Positions 34,488-42,357 of a DNA stretch of 64,000 nucleotides are shown here, piece by piece; the first letter of the stretch is position 1; every line of letters starts with the position of its first letter. The stretch lies in contig NZ_VJNO01000002.1 in NCBI RefSeq assembly GCF_007096885.1, forward strand, positions 186,001 to 250,000, written 5' to 3'. Source of the stretch: Streptomyces sp. 130 (lineage in GTDB: Bacteria > Actinomycetota > Actinomycetes > Streptomycetales > Streptomycetaceae). The notes beneath the pieces were generated by a model. The model saw nothing but the letters and a program-made list of their open reading frames with translations. It was not told where the DNA came from and ran no database searches. Both the position numbers and the translations under genes were made by a program.

Positions 34488-35717
34488 TGCCCCAGCGGTC
34501 TCCGCCTTGCGGCGATCGCGTTCATGGGCGGCACGCAGCACGTCCGCGATGGCCTTGCCTACTGCGGCGGCGACGGGCGGGGGAAAGGCATTCCCAACCT
34601 GCCGGTACTGTGCGGTCTTTCCACCGGAGAATTTCCAGTTGGCCGGGAAACCCTGAATGATCGCGGCCTGGTCGACCGTGAGCATGGGACCTTCCTTCCG
34701 GAAAAGATCCCGGTCCCAGGACTTCTTCCTCATGCCTTCCTCGTGGGAGTTGGCAACTCCCACACCGGAAACGCCCAGAAGCCCCCAGGCGGTCTTCGCG
34801 CGGCTCGGCCCGAGGTCGGCGCCACCGTGTTTCTTCGAGCCGCCAACCAGGGTGGGAGCTACACCAAAATCCTTTTTCTCCTCAGCCTGCCGCGCCTTTA
34901 CTTTCCAGTTCTCGTGGCATTCTTTCGCCAGATCCGCGATTTCCCCGCCCATTTTCTTAAAGGGGGCATACCGGGCCTTCATGGAATCTTTGAGCGCCTG
35001 AAAAACACTTACCGGGATTCCCGTGGCCGTCGGCCATACGAACTTCAGGTCACCGAGCACATCCTTGCGGATGGCTACCAGAACGGCCCGGGGGCGCAGC
35101 TGGGGAACGCCAAAATCACTGGCTTCCAGGACCTCCCACTCGCAGACCCGGTAGCCAAGCCCCTCGAAGTCCTCAACAATGCCCGTGACCGGGTGAGTAG
35201 CCCAGCCACCCTGAAGGCGCGCTTCGATATAGGTGCGGTACTCCTCGAATTTCGCGTCCTTGATACCGCGCACGTTCTCGATCATTACCGCTTCAGGGCG
35301 AAGCTCGTCAGCAAGCTCAAGAATGCGCGGGAAGAGGTCGCGCTCATCATCCTTCCCGAGTTGCTTGCCAGCGTGCGAGAAGGGCGGGCATGGCACGCCG
35401 CCCGCGAGAAGGTGCAGCTCCCCCTTACCGAGAGGTCTTCCCAGATACTTCTGCGCCTTCTTCAGGTCAGGCTCGCGATCACCCCCGGAAGCGATGGGAA
35501 CGAAGTGGTTCACATCGCCAGAGATGACATCGCAGTAATCTCGCTCCCACTTCCACTCTTCCAGGGAAGCGATGTTCTCCTGGAGCGTCTGCGAGGCATA
35601 CGGATCGATCTCCACCAGCGCGAGATGCTTGAAACCGGCCTGGTGCAGACCGATGGCCTGCCCTCCAGCCCCCGCGCAGATCTCGATCGAGGTCAGCACG
35701 TCGTCACTGGGACCCAT
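34422..35717 (-). CDS. C5-cytosine DNA methyltransferase
   Basis: A 431-residue Dcm-type enzyme. Motif I is EICAGAGGQAIGLHQAGF, motif II ALVEIDPYAS, motif IV AGGVPCPPFSHAG with nucleophile Cys ~110, motif VI MIENVRG, motif VIII QLRPRAVLVAI and motif X QYRQVGNAFPPPVAAAV, all intact. The target-recognition region between VIII and IX includes PTLVGGSKKHGGADLGPSRA, as in Dcm-like enzymes paired with Vsr. ATG 35717 has GGAG close upstream; an ATG at 35735 is also possible. GC is markedly lower than the chromosome. It presumably marks host sites. It is last in the minus-strand series, with about 200 bp before it that may hold its own promoter. Confidence 0.9.
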   Translation of the reverse strand: MGPSDDVLTSIEICAGAGGQAIGLHQAGFKHLALVEIDPYASQTLQENIASLEEWKWERDYCDVISGDVNHFVPIASGGDREPDLKKAQKYLGRPLGKGELHLLAGGVPCPPFSHAGKQLGKDDERDLFPRILELADELRPEAVMIENVRGIKDAKFEEYRTYIEARLQGGWATHPVTGIVEDFEGLGYRVCEWEVLEASDFGVPQLRPRAVLVAIRKDVLGDLKFVWPTATGIPVSVFQALKDSMKARYAPFKKMGGEIADLAKECHENWKVKARQAEEKKDFGVAPTLVGGSKKHGGADLGPSRAKTAWGLLGVSGVGVANSHEEGMRKKSWDRDLFRKEGPMLTVDQAAIIQGFPANWKFSGGKTAQYRQVGNAFPPPVAAAVGKAIADVLRAAHERDRRKAETAGALPGQVAPALADSADDLQGAHV

Positions 35718-35917
35718 CGGCTCCGGTCTCCTCATTCGCACGTTCAGCGTTCGAGCCTCGCCGGGCCAGAACAGGCCAATATTGACAGGCAAGACTGGAA
35801 GAGCCTACCTGCCCCCACCGGCCGGAGGCTTCCCCCGAGACGTGCCCTGCGGCAGCCTCGGCAGACGAAGCAGGGCTTCACCTCCGGCACGGAGCCCAGC
35901 ATATTCGAACAAACGAG

Positions 35918-36685
35918 CTAGTGCTGGCCTGATCCCATTTGTCTGCCGCAGGCCCCGTGCCAGACAGGGCACAGGGGCAGCAGCGCCTCCGGGAGCAACC
36001 GCCACACGTCCGTGCACAGCCCTGCCGTCACGGCATGACCCGGTACCTCCAGCCGAACGGACTCCCAGCGGCCGTGCCCCGACTGGTCGGCGGGCACGGA
36101 CGAGCGAAGCCAGGCCCGGTCGACCGTCGCGACGTTCAGCGGGCGCCCGTCGCTGCCGACGAGGACAGCGGCGAGGCACCAGCAGTCGTCCTTCGCCATC
36201 ACCTCGTACTCGTGACGCGTCAGGTGGATCACGAGGCGAGTCGGGTCAGTGGTCGACTTGACCTCGATGTGCGCCCGCTCAGAGGCGAACCGGGCTGCCT
36301 GTATGTCGTATCCGTACGCGTCGGACTCCGCAGCCACATGCCTCACGTGCGGCACTCCCCCTTCGCGGAGTAACCGGAGCAGCGCCTGCTCACCGGCGGC
36401 ACCCACGGCCCGGCGCGCTTCCTCTCCGGCCCTGCTCCACACCACCGGGGGCTCGCCGTCCGTCGCCTCACTCTCTCCGATGTCCACGACGGGCCGTCCC
36501 GCGGTGGTCACCATGCCTGTACGCCTGAGCCAGGCAAGGCCCTCCGCGTACTGGGCAGGGGTGAGATCCGCGTAATCCGGGTGATGGGTGAGAAGCGCCC
36601 GTACCCGTGGCACCCCGGCGACGCGCAGCTCAGCCAGCCAGCGGCGCGCCGCACGGCGCGTCGCTTCAGTGGGCGGCGACAGCAC
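35918..36685 (-). CDS. DUF3883-type putative nuclease
   Basis: A 255-residue protein with an N-terminal helical part (LTPAQYAEGLAWLRRTGMVT, possibly winged-helix) and a C-terminal DUF3883-like domain: GAAGEQALLRLLREGG, ESDAYGYDIQAARF and HIEVKSTTDPTRLVIHLTRH. The GYD...EVK spacing is that of PD-(D/E)XK nucleases, so a metal-dependent DNA cut is plausible. GTG 36685 overlaps the helicase gene by 20 bp. It is a candidate restriction subunit together with the upstream helicase. The family name is from pattern memory. Confidence 0.75.
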   Translation of the reverse strand: MLSPPTEATRRAARRWLAELRVAGVPRVRALLTHHPDYADLTPAQYAEGLAWLRRTGMVTTAGRPVVDIGESEATDGEPPVVWSRAGEEARRAVGAAGEQALLRLLREGGVPHVRHVAAESDAYGYDIQAARFASERAHIEVKSTTDPTRLVIHLTRHEYEVMAKDDCWCLAAVLVGSDGRPLNVATVDRAWLRSSVPADQSGHGRWESVRLEVPGHAVTAGLCTDVWRLLPEALLPLCPVWHGACGRQMGSGQH

Positions 36686-38498
36686 TGACGTGATTCAGCA
36701 GAGCGCGGACGTCAGCCATGTCCATCCCCGCCGCGCCGGAGGGCTCGTCTTCCAGGTCGGCCAACTGCTGGACGGCGGGATCGTCCAGAATGCGCCCCAT
36801 GAATTCAAGTTTCTCCTCAAGCCGCATGGCGACCACCTCATCGATCGTGCCTTCGACGGCGAGCACGGTGACGCGCGTCTGCGTACCGGGGGCCAGTCCG
36901 AGACGGTGAATGCGGTCCAGACTCTGCAGGAAACGGCCCGCCATGAAGTCGCGGTCGACATACACCGCGTCATGGCAGATGTGGTGGAGGCTGATGCCCT
37001 CACCGAGAGTTGCCGGGTTGGACAGGAGTACGTGGCAGTCGGGATCCTCGCGGAACCGCCTGATCTGCTCTTCACGGTCTGGCGTACCGCCGTGGACGAC
37101 TGCCGGCCGGTACGCACTGAACAGAGTTTCCATGGTGGTGATGCTGCGGACAAAGGTGGTCCACACAAGGGTTTTGCGTCCCATCGCGGCATTGGCCGCG
37201 ACAATATTGAGAGCCTCTTTGTACTTAGGCGACAGCTCGTGCGCCGGCAGGTTGCGCATCAACGCATACAAGGATTCGCCTTCTGGCACTTTGAGCGGCG
37301 GAACTTGATAAACCAGAGGCTCGTGGCGACTCTCGCCCTCGATAAGCAGCGCCGGGCTGGTGGCCGCCATCAGAAGCCGGAGCATGGCCTTCCCCAGGGC
37401 ATCGAACTCATCCCGCGATGCTTCCGCCCTCGCTGTGAACCGGCCCACCAGCGCGTCGTACACCTCACGGTGCAGTTCCGGCATCTTGAGGCGCCGGATC
37501 CGGGTCTCGAAGGGCGGCAGCCCCAGCTCCTTCTTCGTCGTCCGCGTGAACAGCGGCCTCAGCACGGAACTCGCGTACGCTAGATCGCCGCCCGCGACCG
37601 CCTCGGTCACCACCCTGCGCCCATGGCCGGGCCAGACGAACGACAGCAGATTCTCCAGGTCCCGGGCCCCGTTCGGAGCCGGAGTACCTGTCAGGATGAG
37701 GCGCCGGCGGGTGAGCGGGCCAAGCGCCATGCAGGCGCTGCCATACGTCCCCCGCGCTCCCAGCTTCATCCGGTGCGCTTCATCCAGGATCATCATGGAC
37801 GGCGTGCCCCGCAGCCAGTCCGCCAAGGCCGCCAGCGACCGGTCAAGGCGCTCATAGTTGATGATCAGGATCTCGGCCCTGTGATCAGGGCTCTTCCCCA
37901 TAACAACCGTACGCGGCGGTTCGTTGAAACACAGCTCACTCTCGGAGAGCCACGACTCGTAAGCGGACTTAGGGCTGACTACCAGAAGTCGGTGGACCTC
38001 TCCGCGCTCGCGCATCGCCGCGTATACCGCCAGGCCGACGCGGGTCTTCCCGGCACCGGGGACGCTGAAGTTGGCACCGTGCCGGAGGGACAGCAGCCGT
38101 GCGAGGTCCCTGCGCTGAAACTCCGTGAGGGCGGCACACCAGCCTGCACCGAGCGCCGTATACGCAGCACCTTCGTCCCACATCCCAGCCGTCTGGGGCG
38201 ACTGGAGCTGCTCCTCGGCACGGTCGGCGTCATCGAGTACTTCCCCGACCAGGGCGCTGAGTTCGTCCGACCACACCACGCCTTCCGGGTGGGGCCAGTC
38301 CGCCAGGGCGTCGATACCTACCAGGAAGTCATCGAGGTCCAGCTCCAGGGCGAGGCGGCCACGCGGACTGCCGCTGGGAAACTTGGCTGAGAGCCGCGTG
38401 AGATCGCTGCGGTATGGCTCGGCGACACGCAGGAGGGCCTTGGTCCGCGTGACATCGAAGCCGATGTGCAGGGACGATTCGTCAGCAGTCATGGTCAC
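36666..38498 (-). CDS. SNF2/DEAD-like helicase of the defense island
   Basis: A 610-residue superfamily II translocase. About 120 N-terminal residues precede motif Q/I: ALTEFQRRDLARLLSLRHGA and VPGAGKTRVGLA (147-152). Motif II is MMILDEAHRMK, III is LILTGTPAPNGARDLENLLS, and the second RecA domain has VWTTFVRSITTMETL, LLSNPATLGEGISLHH and RFLQSLDRIHRLG (motif VI). PGAGKT replaces the common GxGKT form, as in many phage-defense SNF2 proteins. GTG 38498 overlaps the previous stop by 4 bp with AGGAG 5 nt away, so it is coupled to the ParB-like gene. Confidence 0.87.
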   Translation of the reverse strand: MTMTADESSLHIGFDVTRTKALLRVAEPYRSDLTRLSAKFPSGSPRGRLALELDLDDFLVGIDALADWPHPEGVVWSDELSALVGEVLDDADRAEEQLQSPQTAGMWDEGAAYTALGAGWCAALTEFQRRDLARLLSLRHGANFSVPGAGKTRVGLAVYAAMRERGEVHRLLVVSPKSAYESWLSESELCFNEPPRTVVMGKSPDHRAEILIINYERLDRSLAALADWLRGTPSMMILDEAHRMKLGARGTYGSACMALGPLTRRRLILTGTPAPNGARDLENLLSFVWPGHGRRVVTEAVAGGDLAYASSVLRPLFTRTTKKELGLPPFETRIRRLKMPELHREVYDALVGRFTARAEASRDEFDALGKAMLRLLMAATSPALLIEGESRHEPLVYQVPPLKVPEGESLYALMRNLPAHELSPKYKEALNIVAANAAMGRKTLVWTTFVRSITTMETLFSAYRPAVVHGGTPDREEQIRRFREDPDCHVLLSNPATLGEGISLHHICHDAVYVDRDFMAGRFLQSLDRIHRLGLAPGTQTRVTVLAVEGTIDEVVAMRLEEKLEFMGRILDDPAVQQLADLEDEPSGAAGMDMADVRALLNHVSAVAAH

Positions 38499-39919
38499 GA
38501 GGGCTCCTGCCGTACGGCCTCACGCAGCCATTCGACGCCCTCACCCGGCACCTCAATGGTCCGAGCCGTGGCCTGGGCCAGCTTCTTCAGCGTAGCCCTG
38601 AGCTTGAGCACCGCCTCGTCCAGCGCCTCCTCGTCCAGGCTGCGGGCCCCGCTCGCCAGCACCATGTCGGTGATGCACTGCTCGATGTCCTGACAGGCGT
38701 CGTTGAGACGGTCGGGAGCAGCCTGCTTACGCTTGCGGACGCGGGCGTCCTTTCCGGCGGGCTCAAGCGCGGCCTCCACCGCTTTGTGCGCCGCCTCGAA
38801 GACAGACGACGCCGCCTCCACCTGGGCAGCGGGTACCTTCGCCTGGGCCCGGACCACCGCTTTGGCCCGGAGCACGGAGTCAGTGAAGGCGCGGGCCGCG
38901 GCAACCTGCGGCGCTTCGGCCTTCACCGACCGGTTGATGCCGGGGATGACACGCCCGGGAGCGGCTGCGGGGGCGGGCTTCAGCGCGTCCGGAAGTCGGT
39001 GCTCCAAGTACCGATTACGGAAGTCCGCTTCGATGAGACGGACATCGGTCTTGGAGAAGTTCATCACGATGGCCGCGAGACGGTTCTCCTTCAGCAGCTC
39101 GGCCTTCTGCACATCAGACTTGGACTCCTTGGCATAAGCGCGGTGCACCTCACGGAGCCGCTCCTGAGCGTCCTCGAAGTCAAGGAGCCTCAGCTGTACG
39201 CCCTCAGCCGCCGACCTGTCGCTCAGATCCCGGAGGCAGGAAAGTACCCACAGGTCCTGCTCAGCGGTCGATTCCCGGATGCGGAAGTCCCGGGCGACCT
39301 CCTTAAGCGGGCGGCCGGCCTCGACCTGCTCGTCGATGGTGAGCAGCCGGTTGATGTACGAGTACGGGCGACGGGTGTCATGGCGCAACTGGAGGGACAG
39401 CTCGACACGGTTAATGTCCGCCCAGGTGCATGAGTCCGGCAGGACAGCCACCCGGATCTCAGCTACGGCAAGCTCTCGCAGCGCCGCCGCCCTCGTGTTG
39501 CCGTTGACCAGAATGCCCTCGCGGGTGATCAGCCCGGGTTCGTTCTGCCGGAAGTCTGCGAGGCTCTCCTTCAGCGCATCGAAGTCCTTGTCCCGCTTCG
39601 AGGGGTCAGAGGGCTCAGCCTTCAGAAGGTGATCGAGATAGTTCTGGCTCTCGTCGCTCCACGGGTCTTCATCCAGCCGGCGGTCCAACTGCGGATCGTA
39701 GCTGCGCTGTGCACGGATGCGGTGTGTGCCGGGGTTGTAGTACAGCGAGTCCACCGGCATATCGATGACTTGCACCACCTGCGGCTTCGTCCGCCACTCG
39801 ATGGTCAGCGTCTCCTGCAGCCCTCCGCCGGCGGCCACTTCCCTGAGACGCTGCTCAACGGTCACCTTGTTCTTCTCAGCATGCGGCGGCAGACCGAAGT
39901 CCCCGGCGTTGTTGCTCAC
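38495..39919 (-). CDS. ParB/sulfiredoxin-fold domain protein
   Basis: A 474-residue protein. Residues ~50-160 form a ParB N-terminal-like domain, best seen in ITREGILVNGNTRAAALREL (residues 131-150) with the G-N-x-R-x-x-A signature, followed by a helix-turn-helix-like part (PLKEVARDFRIRESTAEQDL). The C-terminal ~200 residues are Ala-rich and helical, partly coiled coil. ParB-fold domains can bind CTP or act as nucleases, and may give DNA-site specificity here. GTG 39917-39919 has GGAG 7 nt upstream. It is the first gene after a strong hairpin and is coupled to the helicase gene. Confidence 0.8.
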   Translation of the reverse strand: MSNNAGDFGLPPHAEKNKVTVEQRLREVAAGGGLQETLTIEWRTKPQVVQVIDMPVDSLYYNPGTHRIRAQRSYDPQLDRRLDEDPWSDESQNYLDHLLKAEPSDPSKRDKDFDALKESLADFRQNEPGLITREGILVNGNTRAAALRELAVAEIRVAVLPDSCTWADINRVELSLQLRHDTRRPYSYINRLLTIDEQVEAGRPLKEVARDFRIRESTAEQDLWVLSCLRDLSDRSAAEGVQLRLLDFEDAQERLREVHRAYAKESKSDVQKAELLKENRLAAIVMNFSKTDVRLIEADFRNRYLEHRLPDALKPAPAAAPGRVIPGINRSVKAEAPQVAAARAFTDSVLRAKAVVRAQAKVPAAQVEAASSVFEAAHKAVEAALEPAGKDARVRKRKQAAPDRLNDACQDIEQCITDMVLASGARSLDEEALDEAVLKLRATLKKLAQATARTIEVPGEGVEWLREAVRQEPS

Positions 39920-39949
39920 GGTCCGTTCTCCTCTTACTTGAAAGGTTCA

Positions 39950-40001
39950 TCTCAGCTCATGGCGGGGCCGCCGGGGCGGGCGGCCCCGCCATGAGCTGAG
40001 A
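39950..40001. terminator. 23-bp perfect hairpin inside the defense operon
   Basis: Arms 39950-39972 and 39979-40001 are fully complementary (start TCTCAGCTCATGGCGGGG) with a 6-nt loop. It lies between the HNH-like gene stop and the ParB-like ribosome site, with no T-run. It may be a partial terminator or an mRNA-processing or stability element that sets the ratio of the HNH-like protein to the rest. Confidence 0.7.
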
Positions 40002-40008
40002 GCCGGTC

Positions 40009-40692
40009 TCAGGCGGGCGGAAGTCCGAGGGCCTTGCGCACCTCGTCGCGGGAGTCCGCCGGCAGCGTACGGAAGTCGGCCCAGGCGCGCTCCACGGGGC
40101 TGAACTCACGTTCGTCGGCGGCGACCCAGGCCGTAAGCGTCTGCCGCTGCAACCCGCCGAGCTTGGAAATCTCCTCCAGAACAGCCCCCAGGTCGGCCTC
40201 GTGGAAACGGCCCCCCACGCGGCAGCGGTGGCACTCGGCGATGGGCTGCACCACTGAGGTGCCAGTGGGGAGCTTCACCTTCCGCCGGGCGATGTCGAGC
40301 TGGGCGGTCTCGAAGGTGCCGGCATACTCCTGTCCGGGCGTGATTCCGCACGACCGGCAGCGGTTGCCGTCACGGGCCAGGATCTTCCGGCGCTGGGTGT
40401 CCGTAAGGGACGAGCTGTCCTTGGTGGCCTTGCCCGGTTCCCAGACAGGCTGCCCCTGCGCGACGAACCGCTGTTCACTCTGCCCCAGGCCGGGGTCCTC
40501 CCTGTGGGTCACGATCTGCCACCCGTAGCCACGCAGGTCGCGGACGCGGCGATCCGCCTGGGCGATGCCAGGAAAAGCCTTCTTGACGTCCTCCTTGGTG
40601 AAGACGTTGCCCTCCCCCACCACGGTCAGCAGCCAGAGCGCCGCGCGCTTCATCGTTCCGAGCTTTCCGTCCTGCCACGACGGCAGAGTCAT
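40009..40692 (-). CDS. HNH-like zinc protein of the defense island
   Basis: A 227-residue protein. A helical N-terminal domain (RAALWLLTVVGEGNVFTKED) precedes a zinc-ribbon-like part: RRKILARDGNRCRSCGITPG and IAECHRCRVGGRF supply two CxxC pairs (Cys 112/115 and 154/157), arranged as in HNH endonucleases. The position expected to hold the first catalytic His reads QLDIARRK, so nuclease activity is doubtful and the fold may serve DNA or protein binding. AAGGGGG lies 5 nt before the ATG. It is the first gene of the minus-strand set and is followed by a strong hairpin. Confidence 0.72.
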   Translation of the reverse strand: MTLPSWQDGKLGTMKRAALWLLTVVGEGNVFTKEDVKKAFPGIAQADRRVRDLRGYGWQIVTHREDPGLGQSEQRFVAQGQPVWEPGKATKDSSSLTDTQRRKILARDGNRCRSCGITPGQEYAGTFETAQLDIARRKVKLPTGTSVVQPIAECHRCRVGGRFHEADLGAVLEEISKLGGLQRQTLTAWVAADEREFSPVERAWADFRTLPADSRDEVRKALGLPPA

Positions 40693-40705
40693 CCGGACCC
40701 CCTTA

Positions 40706-40735
40706 TGTCAGATGCATAGCTGTCAGGTGCATAGC
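40706..40735. repeat. 15-bp tandem direct repeat upstream of the HNH-like gene
   Basis: TGTCAGATGCATAGC and TGTCAGGTGCATAGC lie directly end to end, 14 bp before the HNH-like start codon. They differ at one base. This is a likely binding site for a regulator, probably the divergent HTH protein. Confidence 0.75.
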
Positions 40736-40813
40736 AATGCCCGGGAGCGCCGGGTGGCCGACCTCCCTTTCCGGGCATCACCACTCTGACTGCCTGACGG
40801 TCACTACGCCAGG

Positions 40814-40841
40814 TTCCGCAAGGTTTCGAGGCCTTACGGAA
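40814..40841. promoter_or_regulatory. hyphenated inverted repeat in the divergent promoter region
   Basis: TTCCGCAAGG (40814-40823) and CCTTACGGAA (40832-40841) form a 10-bp dyad with one mismatch and an 8-nt centre, in the 231-bp gap between the HNH-like gene and the HTH regulator. It is a possible second operator. Confidence 0.5.
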
Positions 40842-40923
40842 AACATCCACACCTTCCCGAAAGGCCACTGCCTCAGCCACAATTGATGCCCATCTGCCGC
40901 CCCCGAATGAACAGAAGGTGTGC

Positions 40924-41733
40924 GTGACCTCCAATCGAAAGTCCTGGAAGGAACTGCCGCCCCGGATCACCGCCGCCCACCGGGCCCTGGTAACAGCGCT
41001 GCGAGAGGTAAGGGAATGCAGCCCGCGCACACAGGCAGACATCGCTAGGGACGCCCATCAGGAACCGACAACCCTCTCAAACCACCTAAACGGTGGCCGC
41101 ATCCCGGACATAAGGCTTCTGCGGGACTTCTACGCGGTGGTAGAGAAGGACGCCTCAGCGGCAGGACACGGACCACTGCCCCACACCTTGGACGCTCTCT
41201 ACGGACTCCGCGTTCACGCCAGGAAGAAGCACTGCGCGTGCTGCACAGTCGGCTACCCGACGACGTCCGAAGACGCAGGACGAGAGCAGCCGGCTTCACC
41301 CACCGTCGAAAATCCCGGGCTGGCACGGGCCCGGCGCCTGCGCCGCCGCACCCTGCGGCGCGAGATCCCGCTGGCGCCAAAGCAGAGCGGGGTGCCGGTC
41401 CCCCTGCCAGAGGGGGACCGGCACCCCGTAGATGCCGCGGAGCTCACCTGGCCAGAGACGAAACTGGTGGCTGGATACCTCGCCGCTGACCGAAAGCACG
41501 ATGCTGGCTTTCTGCTCTGGCGGGCGGGCATGTCCTACGCCGCTGCGGACATCGTCAAAGCCGTGGCGTCGTGCCATGCCGCTGGGCTGCGCGACGCCGC
41601 CGAAGCCATACTGATCAACGTCGCAGAACGCGCCGACCGCCAGGCGGTGTTGAACGTCGCCGCGGCCTTGGTCGACGCCGGCCGGCACGAGGATGTGGCG
41701 TTCGTGCTGTCGGCTGCGATGCGCGCCTCGTAG
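40924..41733 (+). CDS. HTH-domain regulator bordering the defense island
   Basis: A 269-residue protein. The N-terminal helix-turn-helix is seen in RTQADIARDAHQEPTTLSNH followed by LNGGRIPDIRLLRDFY. A Cys-containing linker (KKHCACCTVGYP) and an Arg-rich stretch lead to a helical C-terminal domain with TPR-like repeats (FLLWRAGMSYAAADIVKAVA, LRDAAEAILINVAERADRQA). AGAAGG supports GTG 40924. It is divergent from the minus-strand defense genes across repeats that could be its operators. Composition matches the island. Its role in controlling the island is inferred from position. Confidence 0.72.
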   Translation: MTSNRKSWKELPPRITAAHRALVTALREVRECSPRTQADIARDAHQEPTTLSNHLNGGRIPDIRLLRDFYAVVEKDASAAGHGPLPHTLDALYGLRVHARKKHCACCTVGYPTTSEDAGREQPASPTVENPGLARARRLRRRTLRREIPLAPKQSGVPVPLPEGDRHPVDAAELTWPETKLVAGYLAADRKHDAGFLLWRAGMSYAAADIVKAVASCHAAGLRDAAEAILINVAERADRQAVLNVAAALVDAGRHEDVAFVLSAAMRAS

Positions 41734-41747
41734 CGGTTCCGCCACCC

Positions 41748-42254
41748 TCAGCCCGCCAACTCCGTCTCACAGACTGCCGCGGGTGCCCCCAATCCCGGCG
41801 CCTCCCCCACCGTCCACACCGCCCGCACCTCCATCCGGCTCATCCGCCACCCCTCGTCCGTACGCCGGAACCGGCCCTCGTACACCCCGCCCACCGTGAA
41901 GAGCGGGTCGGCTCCCTCGCCGCGGGCGCGGAGGGTGGACTCGCGGTGTACGTGGGTCATGTGGGCGTTCCAGGTGACGTCGGCCGTGCGGGCGTCCGGG
42001 GCGGGGCGGACGAGGACGTCGGAGGAGGTGTGGAGCGTGGCTGCGAAGCGGTTAACTGCTTCTTCCGCGAGGCGGACCGCTGCGGCGCTGGTGGCCGCGC
42101 CGACCGGGGTCGTCACATGGAGGTCGCCGGTGAAGTAGGCGTCGGCCCAGCCCTCTTCGAAGCGGCGCTCGTCCAGCGCGCGGAAGAATCCGCTGATGAG
42201 GGCGGCGATCTCGACGTGGTCCTGCGGGTCCGGGGCGGTGCTCGTCTCGTTCAT
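41748..42254 (-). CDS. SnoaL-like (NTF2-fold) protein
   Basis: A 168-residue cytosolic protein with the alpha+beta barrel pattern of SnoaL-like polyketide cyclases: HVEIAALISGFFRALDERRF, EEGWADAYFTGDLHVTTPVG and VTWNAHMTHVH, then YEGRFRRTDEGWRMSRMEV. It marks the return to normal chromosome composition. A MerR-type promoter lies right upstream, so expression is probably induced by a small molecule or redox signal. The substrate is unknown. Confidence 0.8.
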   Translation of the reverse strand: MNETSTAPDPQDHVEIAALISGFFRALDERRFEEGWADAYFTGDLHVTTPVGAATSAAAVRLAEEAVNRFAATLHTSSDVLVRPAPDARTADVTWNAHMTHVHRESTLRARGEGADPLFTVGGVYEGRFRRTDEGWRMSRMEVRAVWTVGEAPGLGAPAAVCETELAG

Positions 42255-42260
42255 GGCCCG

Positions 42261-42291
42261 ATCGTGCGACCTCGACCAAGCTTGAGGTCAA
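42261..42291 (-). promoter_or_regulatory. MerR-family-type promoter with 19-bp spacer
   Basis: On the minus strand TTGACC, then 19 bp, then CACGAT ends 6 nt before the SnoaL-like ATG. The spacer holds a dyad with ACCTC / GAGGT arms around AAGCTT. An over-long 19-bp spacer with a centred dyad is the hallmark of promoters activated by MerR/SoxR-type regulators. No MerR gene is in the window. Confidence 0.65.
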
Positions 42292-42357
42292 GGGCTCCGC
42301 CCGGGCGTTACGCTCACGCCACGTCCCGCCCCGCCCGCCCGCACCCGAGGGAGTCTC

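Noticed and set aside
29489..40692. Assignment to BREX, DISARM, Dnd/phosphorothioation or classic type I/III restriction systems
   Set aside because: No PglZ, BrxL, DrmA/B/C, DndC/D, HsdR/S or Mod/Res signatures were found; the ATPase/Z1/Vsr set fits the MORC-type class better.
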